From the NCBI GenBank assembly GCA_049609625.1, contig JBMYYR010000060.1:1-10901 (forward strand): DNA of 10,901 nt. Direction: 5' to 3'. This DNA comes from JBMYYR01 sp049609625 (lineage in GTDB: Bacteria; Bacteroidota; Bacteroidia; Flavobacteriales; CAJXXR01). The translations under genes were made by a program, and so were the position numbers. Under the pieces are notes generated by a model. It was not told the origin of the DNA and did not search any database. It saw nothing but the letters and a program-made list of their open reading frames with translations. Positions 6,421-10,901 of the stretch are shown piece by piece. Position 1 is the stretch's first letter. Every line of letters begins with the position of its first letter.

Positions 6421-7755
6421 ATGAAACAGTTATTTTTTGTCTTGTCGGTCATGTTGATGTGCTTTTCAACACAAGCTCAGTCCAAAATTTGGTCTTTAGA
6501 GCAATGCATTCAGCATGCTTTTGAGCATAATCTTAATCTTGAAATTTCAAAATTAAACCTGAAAACCAATGATTTAGAGATTAAAAAAGCAAGATTAGCC
6601 TATTTGCCAACATTAAATGGACAGGTGTCAGACAATCTTAATTTTGGGCGATCTAAAGATGGGTTTACAAATACGATTACAACCTTTACTCAAAATTCGT
6701 TGAACGTTGGTGTGAGTACTTCTGTAACGCTTTTTCAGGCTAATCGACTAAATAATACGCTTCGTTTGGCTGAAAAAACTCAAGAATCTGAACGTTGGAC
6801 TATTGAGAAATTAAAAAATGACCTAGCGCTCACGATTGCCAATGCCTATTTGCAAGTTTTGTTTAGTAAAGAAAACTATGAAACAGCAAGTGAATTATTG
6901 AAATTGACTGAAATTCAGAAAGATAGAATGAACATTCGAGTGGAAAATGAGCTTGAGCCACAAAGTAAATTATTGGAAATAGAAGCTCAATTTTATACTG
7001 ATCAACAGGCAAAAGAAACGGCTTTTTATACTTTGCAGAATGCCCGATTAAATTTATTTCAACTCCTTGATATTCAAAACTATGAATCTCAAGATATTGA
7101 AGATCCAAGTTTAGAAATTCCTCAAAAATTAGAACAATTTGATCGCGATAAGCTGGTCGAAAAAGCAAAACAACATTTGCCAGAGTTTAAGAAAATGGAG
7201 GTGGATACCGAGATTTCTAAATTGAACACCGAACTAACGAAAGCTTCTGGGATTCCTAGCCTAACGGCAAGTGGCTCAGTGGGAACGTCTGCGTTTTCTA
7301 TTTTAAACAATGACGGTGTGCCAAAGCCTGCTTATCCGACACAGTTTGAAGATAATTTGGCTGAATCTATCGGTTTATCACTCAATATTCCGATTTTTAA
7401 TGGCATGCAAACCAAAATCGAAACTCAAAAAGCTTTGATTAGAGAGCGTAATTTAGAAATCAATCAGAAAAACACAGCAAATCAAACCTTTAAAGCTATT
7501 CAATCGGCTATGTTTGATGCGCAATCGGCGTTTTATACCTACGAATCTGCTGTTAAAGCTTACAATTCGAGTTTAGATGTCTTCAAAAATGCCGAAGAAC
7601 GTTATGCTTTAGATGTGATGAATTTGTATGATTTTCAGCAAGTTAAAAATACGTTGTTTGCCTCGCAATCTCGAGTTGTCCGTTCAAAATACGATTATAT
7701 TTTCAAAACCCTTATCCTCAAATTTTATCGGGGAGAAGCCCTAACATTAAACTAG
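6421..7755 (+). CDS. TolC-family outer membrane efflux protein
   Basis: A 444-residue outer-membrane factor that forms the trimeric channel-tunnel of a tripartite export system. The N-terminus is a Sec signal peptide (K2, hydrophobic core 4-15, cleavage near STQAQ at 16-20). The mature part shows the tandem OEP repeat: W23 SLEQCIQHA helix, a long helix to about 78, a beta segment with alternating residues near 85-115 (NSLNVGVSTSVTLFQ), then helices to about 215. The second repeat covers about 240-440, again with a strand pair (SIGLSLNIPIFNG). The length is normal for the family. I chose the ATG at 6421; an in-frame TTG at 6412 would add only three residues. Its stop codon abuts the adaptor's ATG, showing an operon. 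Transported substrate is unknown because the pump gene is absent. Confidence 0.93.
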   Translation: MKQLFFVLSVMLMCFSTQAQSKIWSLEQCIQHAFEHNLNLEISKLNLKTNDLEIKKARLAYLPTLNGQVSDNLNFGRSKDGFTNTITTFTQNSLNVGVSTSVTLFQANRLNNTLRLAEKTQESERWTIEKLKNDLALTIANAYLQVLFSKENYETASELLKLTEIQKDRMNIRVENELEPQSKLLEIEAQFYTDQQAKETAFYTLQNARLNLFQLLDIQNYESQDIEDPSLEIPQKLEQFDRDKLVEKAKQHLPEFKKMEVDTEISKLNTELTKASGIPSLTASGSVGTSAFSILNNDGVPKPAYPTQFEDNLAESIGLSLNIPIFNGMQTKIETQKALIRERNLEINQKNTANQTFKAIQSAMFDAQSAFYTYESAVKAYNSSLDVFKNAEERYALDVMNLYDFQQVKNTLFASQSRVVRSKYDYIFKTLILKFYRGEALTLN

Positions 7756-8991
7756 ATGAGTTATTTTAATTCAAAAAATCTTTGTGTATTCTGTTTTGCC
7801 GGACTCATGTTTTTGAGTTGTTCAAGGTCAACTAATGCCTCGAAAGTATATGTCGAACAAGCAAAAATAGGCGATGTGCGTGCCTTTGTTTCAGCCAGCG
7901 GAAAACTCCAGCCAGAAACCGAAGTTAAGCTTTCGCCAGATGTTTCTGGAGAAATTATTGAGCTTAATGTTGTTGAGGGTCAAGCTATTGAAAAGGGTGA
8001 TTTTTTACTGAAAATCAAACCTGATTTATACGAATCGTCATTAAAAAAAATAAAAGCCAACCTTAATAGTAGTATTTCTAACCTGAACTCTTCAAAAGCA
8101 AAACTAGGTTTGGACAAAGCTAACTATAAGCGATCCAAAGCTTTATTCGACAAGCAGATTATATCTAAATCGGAATTTGAAAATACAAAAACCGCCTTTG
8201 AACAATCAAAACTGAATGTCGAATCGCTAAAACATCAAGTTGAAAGCGCGAGGGCAGCGGTAGACGAAGCTCAAAACAATTTAGGGTTTACAACTATTTT
8301 TGCGCCTGTTTCTGGTACAATATCAAAGCTAAATGTCGAAAAAGGCGAGCGTGTTGTGGGAACAGGGCAGATGTCGGGGACAGAAATTATGATTATTGCC
8401 GATCTAAATTCTATGGAAGTTTTGGTAGAAGTTGGCGAGGCCGACATCATGAAACTTAATATTGGAAATCCTGTTTTGATTGAAGTTGATGCCTATTATA
8501 AAGAAGAATTTGAGGGTCAGGTTACCGAAATTGCATCTTCTTCGCAAACAACAGGAAGTCTTACACAGGTTAGTAATTTTGAGGTCAAAGTGCGGATCGA
8601 GCCAGCGTCTTATGCGCATTTAATTGGCGAAAACAAAAAAGCCTTTAAGCCAGGTATGTCGGCCTCTGTAGAAATTGAAACTTCAAAAAAAGAAGACGTA
8701 CTCAAGGTGCCTATCCAGTCTGTAACGCTCAGGCAAGATACTGTAAATCAGAAAGAAAAACGCGCAAGAGGCGAAGAGTTAGAACTGAAAGAAGTTGTCT
8801 TTGTTTATACCGATGATTCAAAAGTGAATCAAGTTTATGTAGAAACAGGCATTCAAGACGACCGTTTTATAGAAATTTTGTCTGGACTTTCTTCCGAAAG
8901 TCTGGTGGTTTCGGCGCCATATAATGCCATTTCAAAACAATTAAAACAAGGTTCAAAGGTTGATACGGTTTCTAAAAGTAGGTTGTATTAG
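7756..8991 (+). CDS. HlyD/MacA-type periplasmic adaptor (membrane fusion protein), probable lipoprotein
   Basis: A 411-residue adaptor linking an inner-membrane pump to the TolC-like channel. The N-terminus FCFAGLMFLSC (12-22) resembles a loose lipobox, so C22 is probably lipidated. Domains in order: first half of the lipoyl/barrel-sandwich (VSGEIIELNVVEGQAI, 63-78), an alpha-helical hairpin at about 90-175 with a heptad pattern, the second lipoyl half (APVSGTISKLNVEKG, 183-197), a beta-barrel domain around 215-315 and the membrane-proximal domain to the end. This order fits adaptors of MacB-type ABC exporters and also RND pumps. It begins directly after the TolC stop codon. The usual ABC permease and ATPase genes should follow, but the cassette region starts 27 bases past the stop, so the system looks incomplete at this locus. 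Confidence 0.92.
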   Translation: MSYFNSKNLCVFCFAGLMFLSCSRSTNASKVYVEQAKIGDVRAFVSASGKLQPETEVKLSPDVSGEIIELNVVEGQAIEKGDFLLKIKPDLYESSLKKIKANLNSSISNLNSSKAKLGLDKANYKRSKALFDKQIISKSEFENTKTAFEQSKLNVESLKHQVESARAAVDEAQNNLGFTTIFAPVSGTISKLNVEKGERVVGTGQMSGTEIMIIADLNSMEVLVEVGEADIMKLNIGNPVLIEVDAYYKEEFEGQVTEIASSSQTTGSLTQVSNFEVKVRIEPASYAHLIGENKKAFKPGMSASVEIETSKKEDVLKVPIQSVTLRQDTVNQKEKRARGEELELKEVVFVYTDDSKVNQVYVETGIQDDRFIEILSGLSSESLVVSAPYNAISKQLKQGSKVDTVSKSRLY

Positions 8992-9021
8992 ATGATTTTT
9001 GGAAGCCATTTGCTTAAGTAG
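8992..9021 (+). pseudogene. Possible nine-codon remnant of a deleted downstream pump gene
   Basis: An ATG directly abuts the adaptor's stop codon, mirroring the TolC/HlyD junction. It reads nine codons (MIFGSHLLK) and then meets TAG, whose first base (9019) is the first base of the 66-bp repeat. The layout suggests a third operon gene replaced by the cassette array. The nine residues are too few to identify, and the ATG could be chance. Confidence 0.3.
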
Positions 9022-9084
9022 TATTGATGCTTGGGCTGCGTGTGCCGTGTTTTCGGTATCGCCTGTGCGGATGCTTGGTTGTTG
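9019..9084 (-). repeat. 66-bp cassette-associated repeat, copy 1 (attC-like)
   Basis: It matches copy 2 (10010-10075) at 64 of 66 positions; the differences are at 9026 and 9077. 35 of 66 bases are G or C, in contrast to the AT-rich genes beside it. It contains an interrupted hairpin: GCG (9038-9040) and GCCG (9044-9047) pair with CGGT (9054-9057) and CGC (9060-9062) around a TGTTTT loop. In minus orientation it begins 10 bases after the toxin stop codon, the place of an attC site in an integron cassette. Its outer arm on the operon side (the CAACA seen at 10005-10009 by copy 2) is missing. Confidence 0.85.
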
Positions 9085-9094
9085 TAATGCGTTT

Positions 9095-9394
9095 TTATAT
9101 TTCTCTCTTATTCGGATTTTGTCGGTTAGAAAAAAATGAAAGAATTTCAATATAATTTCCTTTCTCTCTATAATATAACGTGTTGAATTTTTTAATGACA
9201 ACTCTTCTCACGCTTTTTAATTCAGAAATCGGAAATAAATATGGATTTTGAGAAATTAAATTTAGTGTTCTGTCAAGTTCTGTTGAAAGCTTTTTAAGTT
9301 CTCGTTCAGTAAAATGTAATTCTAAATATTCATACGTATCAGACAATTCATTCAGAGCGTGTTCAGTCCAAAGAATTTCATAACCACTTTTCAT
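9095..9394 (-). CDS. RelE/ParE-family toxin of a type II toxin-antitoxin system
   Basis: A 99-residue toxin of the RelE/ParE superfamily, whose members are ribosome-dependent mRNA interferases (RelE) or gyrase poisons (ParE). The sequence shows the ParE-like pattern: N-terminal strand YEILWTEHALNEL (5-17), two helices with ELHFTERELKKLSTEL (25-40), the SQNPYLFPIS turn (48-57), then the beta-sheet VRRVVIKKFNTLYYRE (62-77) and IEILSFFSNRQNP (82-94). R63/R64, K68/K69 and the terminal NRQNP box are family-typical. Its ATG lies inside the antitoxin gene, overlapping it by 17 bases, so translation is coupled. The 66-bp repeat starts 10 bases after its stop. Which molecular target it has cannot be told from the sequence. 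Confidence 0.92.
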   Translation of the reverse strand: MKSGYEILWTEHALNELSDTYEYLELHFTERELKKLSTELDRTLNLISQNPYLFPISELKSVRRVVIKKFNTLYYREKGNYIEILSFFSNRQNPNKREI

Positions 9395-9611
9395 ATATTT
9401 TTTTTGCTTCGGAGTGTGGTTTTAGGTTTCCGTTATCAGCATCAGAAATTCCTAATTCTATTGAATTTTTTTCAACATCAGATATTTCATTCCACCAGTC
9501 TTTATTTTCAGTATTTCTTAATTCCATAATTTTTAGAATTACAGAGCTATCTTCTATGGTTGTCAACCACTGAATTAAGTCAATTTTAGCTTTTTGAATA
9601 TTTACTTCCAT
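9378..9611 (-). CDS. Antitoxin of the RelE/ParE toxin-antitoxin system
   Basis: A 77-residue antitoxin of the small family found upstream of RelE/ParE toxins in Bacteroidetes and Cyanobacteria (addiction-module component type). The pattern is an N-terminal helix KIDLIQWLTTIEDSSVILKI (9-28) likely for dimerisation, the NKDWWNEISDVEKNSIELGI segment (36-55) with the hallmark D38-W39-W40, and a C-terminal toxin-wrapping region PHSEAKKIYEKWL (65-77). It precedes and overlaps the toxin by 17 bases. A perfect -33/-7 promoter ends 4 bases before its ATG, implying a leaderless or nearly leaderless mRNA. Such modules stabilise mobile DNA and are very common in integron cassette arrays. Confidence 0.9.
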   Translation of the reverse strand: MEVNIQKAKIDLIQWLTTIEDSSVILKIMELRNTENKDWWNEISDVEKNSIELGISDADNGNLKPHSEAKKIYEKWL

Positions 9612-9615
9612 ATTT

Positions 9616-9647
9616 CAAATTTAGCGTATTTTTCTTTTGTACGCAAA
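9616..9647 (-). promoter_or_regulatory. Consensus promoter of the toxin-antitoxin genes, implying a leaderless transcript
   Basis: On the minus strand TTTG (9647-9644), a 20-base spacer and TAAATTTG (9623-9616) fit the Bacteroidetes consensus fully. The expected start of transcription, about 4-5 bases downstream, coincides with the antitoxin ATG (9611-9609). The promoter lies inside the cassette, so the genes carry their own promoter. Confidence 0.7.
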
Positions 9648-9691
9648 TGCATTACAATTTTGTAGAATTATTAATGTTTAAATCAAGGACA

Positions 9692-9987
9692 ATGTACAAA
9701 AAAACACAAACCATTACCGAAAAAGCTCTTTTTTCAGTGCCAGAATTTGAAACGCTTTTTAGCAAACTAAAGCGAAATTTCCAGATCAATGAAAAATCGG
9801 AAAGCACGTTTAATATAAATTGCCCGAAATTCTGAGTCAGAAAGAAGTAAAGCAGTTACAAAATACTACCAAATACCTCAAACACAAGCTGGTTTTGGTT
9901 ATGCTTAAGGGCTGTGGCATGCGGCGTTATGACTTGTGCAAATTAGAAATTAAGGAAGATAAAGCAATTAGTCGATTTCCCCCATAG
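9692..9987 (+). pseudogene. Degenerate tyrosine recombinase (Xer/IntI-like site-specific integrase) remnant
   Basis: Two pieces of one family lie in different frames. The first, from ATG 9692 (AAGGA at 9685-9689 upstream), reads to about 9819 and resembles the start of the N-terminal SAM-like DNA-binding domain (FETLFSKLKRNFQINEKSES). It then shifts frame at the AATATAAATTGCC junction. The second (9820-9957) reads LPEILSQKEVKQL...YLKHKLVLVMLKGCGMRRYDL, the opening of the catalytic domain, including the first catalytic arginine region (GCGMRR). Compared with full members of about 280-300 residues, the middle of the N-terminal domain is deleted and everything after the first arginine box is lost, including the R-H-R-Y remainder. 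Similarity ends at about 9958, where the 22-bp repeat begins; the frame closes at TAG 9985-9987. It is transcribed divergently from the toxin-antitoxin genes. Confidence 0.75.
9960..9981. repeat. 22-bp direct repeat, copy A
   Basis: It is identical over 22 bases (beginning TAAAGCAATTAG and ending GATTTCCC) to 10880-10901 at the right edge of the window. It starts where similarity to the recombinase stops and lies 28 bases before copy 2 of the 66-bp repeat, so it is probably part of the same larger repeated unit. Confidence 0.8.
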
Positions 9988-10004
9988 AAGGAGAGTGGCT
10001 TAGT

Positions 10005-10075
10005 CAACATAGTATTCATGCTTGGGCTGCGTGTGCCGTGTTTTCGGTATCGCCTGTGCGGATGCTTAGTTGTTG
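10005..10075 (-). repeat. 66-bp cassette-associated repeat, copy 2, with outer inverted arms (attC-like)
   Basis: The conserved 66 bases are 10010-10075. CAACA at 10005-10009 is the reverse complement of TGTTG at 10071-10075, giving the element short outer arms; the same internal GCG/GCCG hairpin as copy 1 is present. On the minus strand it starts 7 bases after the lipoprotein stop codon and ends with GTTGACT, one base off the core consensus GTTRRRY. With its arms it is about 71 bases, within the usual size range of attC sites. The other core (TGCCAAC) deviates from RYYYAAC, so the attC label stays tentative. Confidence 0.8.
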
Positions 10076-10645
10076 GCAAATGTTATTCTATTTTTAAATT
10101 CGGAAATTTTTCTTTCAGTTTCATTAAGTCTCTATTTTTTTCGTCATTTAATTCAATTAAAGATTGGTTGTAGTCAACATAAATTTCTCTTAAATATTTT
10201 ACTTTTCCTTTTTCAATTATAAATTCGATGTTTATTGGAATATCTCTTGTTGATTGAATAAATCCTCCATTGTTGAAAATTTGAAAATTTGAAAACGAAT
10301 ATTCTCCTTCTGGTTCTTGGATGGAAAAATAATATACAGCTTTATCTCCATCATAAAAATCAGGTTTAAATTTCATTTTCACCATTTGTTCTGGGATTAT
10401 TCTTACCGCTTTTTTTGCACTAATCTTTTCAATTCCATTCCCAGTATAGTAAAACGTATATCCATTAAAAATAGGTTTTTCGTTTTTAAATGCAATTGAG
10501 CCGATAATCATTCCGCTATTATCAGTTGAGTTAAATGATTGTGGTATTTTTGTTGAAGGAAGTGTTGCACATCCATTTATCAAAATTCCTATTGTCAAAA
10601 TCAAAATGATTTTTCGCATATTGTTTGGGTTTAATATTTGCTAAC
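10072..10645 (-). mobile_element. Putative gene cassette 2 (lipoprotein), bounded by an inverted repeat
   Basis: GTTGGCAAAT (10072-10081) and ATTTGCTAAC (10636-10645) are reverse complements at 9 of 10 positions and tightly enclose the lipoprotein gene. Read on the minus strand, the cassette opens GTTAGCAAAT and closes ATTTGCCAAC, the mirror relation expected between the core and inverse core of one circularising cassette. Its length (574 bp) is close to that of cassette 1 (578 bp). The boundaries were chosen from the inverted repeats; a true recombination point would lie inside the GTT trinucleotide. Confidence 0.5.
10083..10619 (-). CDS. Small predicted lipoprotein of unknown function
   Basis: I do not recognise this 178-residue protein. 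It has a lipoprotein signal: R2-K3, hydrophobic core 4-14 and lipobox INGC with C17 as the acylated residue. The mature part begins ATLPSTKIPQ and continues with a mostly beta-rich pattern (MIIGSIAFKN, GYTFYYTG, AVYYFSIQEPEGEYSF, INIEFIIEKGKVKYL), suggesting a single compact beta-sandwich domain, and ends in a charged helix (SLIELNDEKNRDLMKLKEKF). Codon use is very AT-rich compared with the operons on the left, in keeping with transfer. No promoter of the TAnnTTTG type is visible within the cassette, so it probably depends on read-through. It is framed by the inverted repeat of cassette 2 and followed by the 66-bp repeat. Confidence 0.8.
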   Translation of the reverse strand: MRKIILILTIGILINGCATLPSTKIPQSFNSTDNSGMIIGSIAFKNEKPIFNGYTFYYTGNGIEKISAKKAVRIIPEQMVKMKFKPDFYDGDKAVYYFSIQEPEGEYSFSNFQIFNNGGFIQSTRDIPINIEFIIEKGKVKYLREIYVDYNQSLIELNDEKNRDLMKLKEKFPNLKIE

Positions 10646-10654
10646 GTTGTTGTG

Positions 10655-10745
10655 GTCGAGTAGGAACGGGAAATTTCGCTCTAAGCCTCTCACAGAATTG
10701 TATGTGAAAGTCTCCCATCACACAGCCTGTCCCGCTCTGCGGGGG
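10655..10745 (-). mobile_element. 3' end of a group II intron (domains V-VI), truncated remnant
   Basis: On the minus strand, positions about 10728-10694 resemble group II intron domain V (GTGTGATGGGAGAC, then TTTCACATACAATTCT), the catalytic hairpin of about 34 nt. It is followed by GTGAGAGGCTTAGAGCGAAA and a 3' end CCTACTCGAC at 10655, as in many bacterial introns. The lower domain V stem pairs poorly: the expected GAGC start reads AGGC and the 3' strand has AA where GG is usual, hinting at decay. No reverse transcriptase reading frame lies in the remaining 156 bases of the window. A GC-rich hairpin (CCCGC-TCT-GCGGG, 10731-10743) adjoins it. The intron end lies 9 bases beyond the start of cassette 2. 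Confidence 0.65.
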
Positions 10746-10879
10746 CTCTTGTTGTGCAAATCTAAGCAATAAGGTTGATTTGAGAAAAGTTCCAATGGCA
10801 AAACTAGGATATTGTTTTCTTACCGTTGCTAGCCATTTTTTTTAAGAAAAAAACAAGGTAAAATCAAATTTTAGAAAGG
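10746..10879. other. Short unassigned stretch right of the intron remnant
   Basis: No gene, RNA or promoter is supported on either strand. It may include more of the intron (upstream of domain V) or another cassette fragment; CCGTTGCTAGCC at 10824-10835 is reminiscent of the GTTAGC/GTTGGC cores but has no partner in the window. Confidence 0.4.
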
Positions 10880-10901
10880 TAAAGCAATTAGTCGATTTCC
10901 C
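10880..10901. repeat. 22-bp direct repeat, copy B, running into the window edge
   Basis: Identical to 9960-9981. The match reaches the last base of the window, so its real extent is unknown; it may be the start of a further complete repeat unit. Confidence 0.8.

Larger units (their letters stand above)
9081..9658 (-). mobile_element. Putative gene cassette 1 (toxin-antitoxin), bounded by an inverted repeat
   Basis: GTTGTAATGC at 9081-9090 is the reverse complement of GCATTACAAT at 9649-9658 except for the final base, giving 9 consecutive matching positions. The pair encloses exactly the toxin-antitoxin genes and their promoter. In integron cassettes the inverse core after the gene is complementary to the core at the start of the same cassette, because the two come together in the excised circle. 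The sequence differs from the pair around cassette 2, as expected of cassette-specific ends. It is not a perfect RYYYAAC/GTTRRRY core, so the cassette interpretation is an inference. Confidence 0.5.

Noticed and set aside
8953..9201. Minus-strand open frame across copy 1 of the 66-bp repeat
   Set aside because: It overlaps the adaptor and toxin genes in other frames and owes its length to the repeat; no protein family is recognisable.
9019..10075. CRISPR array
   Set aside because: Only two repeats, nearly 1 kb apart with genes between them, no spacers and no cas genes.
9019..10075. Confirmed classical integron attC sites
   Set aside because: The cores found (TGCCAAC, GTTGACT, TTACAAC) do not satisfy RYYYAAC/GTTRRRY strictly and no intact integrase is present, so only an attC-like label is justified.
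10317..10499. Plus-strand 60-codon open frame
   Set aside because: It is antisense to the lipoprotein gene, which has a signal peptide, lipobox and coherent coding sequence.
10731..10743. CCCGC-TCT-GCGGG hairpin as a rho-independent terminator
   Set aside because: There is no T tract after it on either strand and it adjoins intron-like sequence, so it is more likely part of the intron RNA structure.

Overview
The window reads like a chromosomal segment of a member of the Bacteroidetes, most likely Flavobacteriia. It is AT-rich, start codons rarely have strong Shine-Dalgarno sequences, several upstream regions carry the Bacteroidetes promoter pattern (TTTG, about 19-20 bases, TAnnTTTG), and the gene families (a POT transporter with the Bacteroidetes look, a short PssA, TolC/HlyD-type export genes, a DWW-type RelE/ParE antitoxin) fit that phylum. 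The assignment is an inference from these features.

Layout: (1) 1-1174, minus strand: the first 391 codons of a POT/PTR2 proton-dependent peptide transporter that runs off the left edge. (2) 1440-4813, plus strand: a compact operon of low-molecular-weight protein tyrosine phosphatase, PAP2 phosphatase, WYL-type regulator and CDP-alcohol phosphatidyltransferase (phosphatidylserine synthase). The first three genes overlap by 7 and 4 bases, PssA abuts the regulator, and a secreted coiled-coil protein of unknown function follows after 13 bases. PAP2 and PssA point to membrane phospholipid metabolism. (3) 4877-5141: a tRNA-Lys(UUU)/tRNA-Leu(GAG) pair with a near-ideal promoter and a long-stem terminator. 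(4) 5142-5588: non-coding, with two short palindromes resembling a dispersed repeat. (5) 5589-6290: a stand-alone short-chain dehydrogenase/reductase. (6) 6421-8991: TolC-family outer-membrane factor and HlyD/MacA-type adaptor, abutting, but with no inner-membrane pump gene after them.

(7) 8992-10901 is the accessory region and the most interesting part. All its intact genes lie on the minus strand. A RelE/ParE toxin-antitoxin pair and a small lipoprotein gene are each followed, 10 and 7 bases past the stop codon, by one of two near-identical 66-bp repeats (64 of 66 bases the same). Each gene block is also bounded by a short inverted repeat private to that block (9081-9090 with 9649-9658; 10072-10081 with 10636-10645). 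In integrons the inverse core of a cassette's attC site is complementary to the core at the start of that same cassette, so this is the relation expected of mobile gene cassettes. Between the two blocks is a broken tyrosine recombinase gene, transcribed divergently from the toxin-antitoxin pair as intI is from its first cassette. A 22-bp direct repeat marks where the recombinase gene is cut off and recurs at the extreme right end of the window. The 3' end of a group II intron (domains V-VI) sits 9 bases from the start of the lipoprotein cassette. The core sequences do not match the canonical attC consensus, so this is best described as an integron-like or Xer-type cassette array of non-standard type, inserted directly behind the export operon and probably displacing its pump genes.
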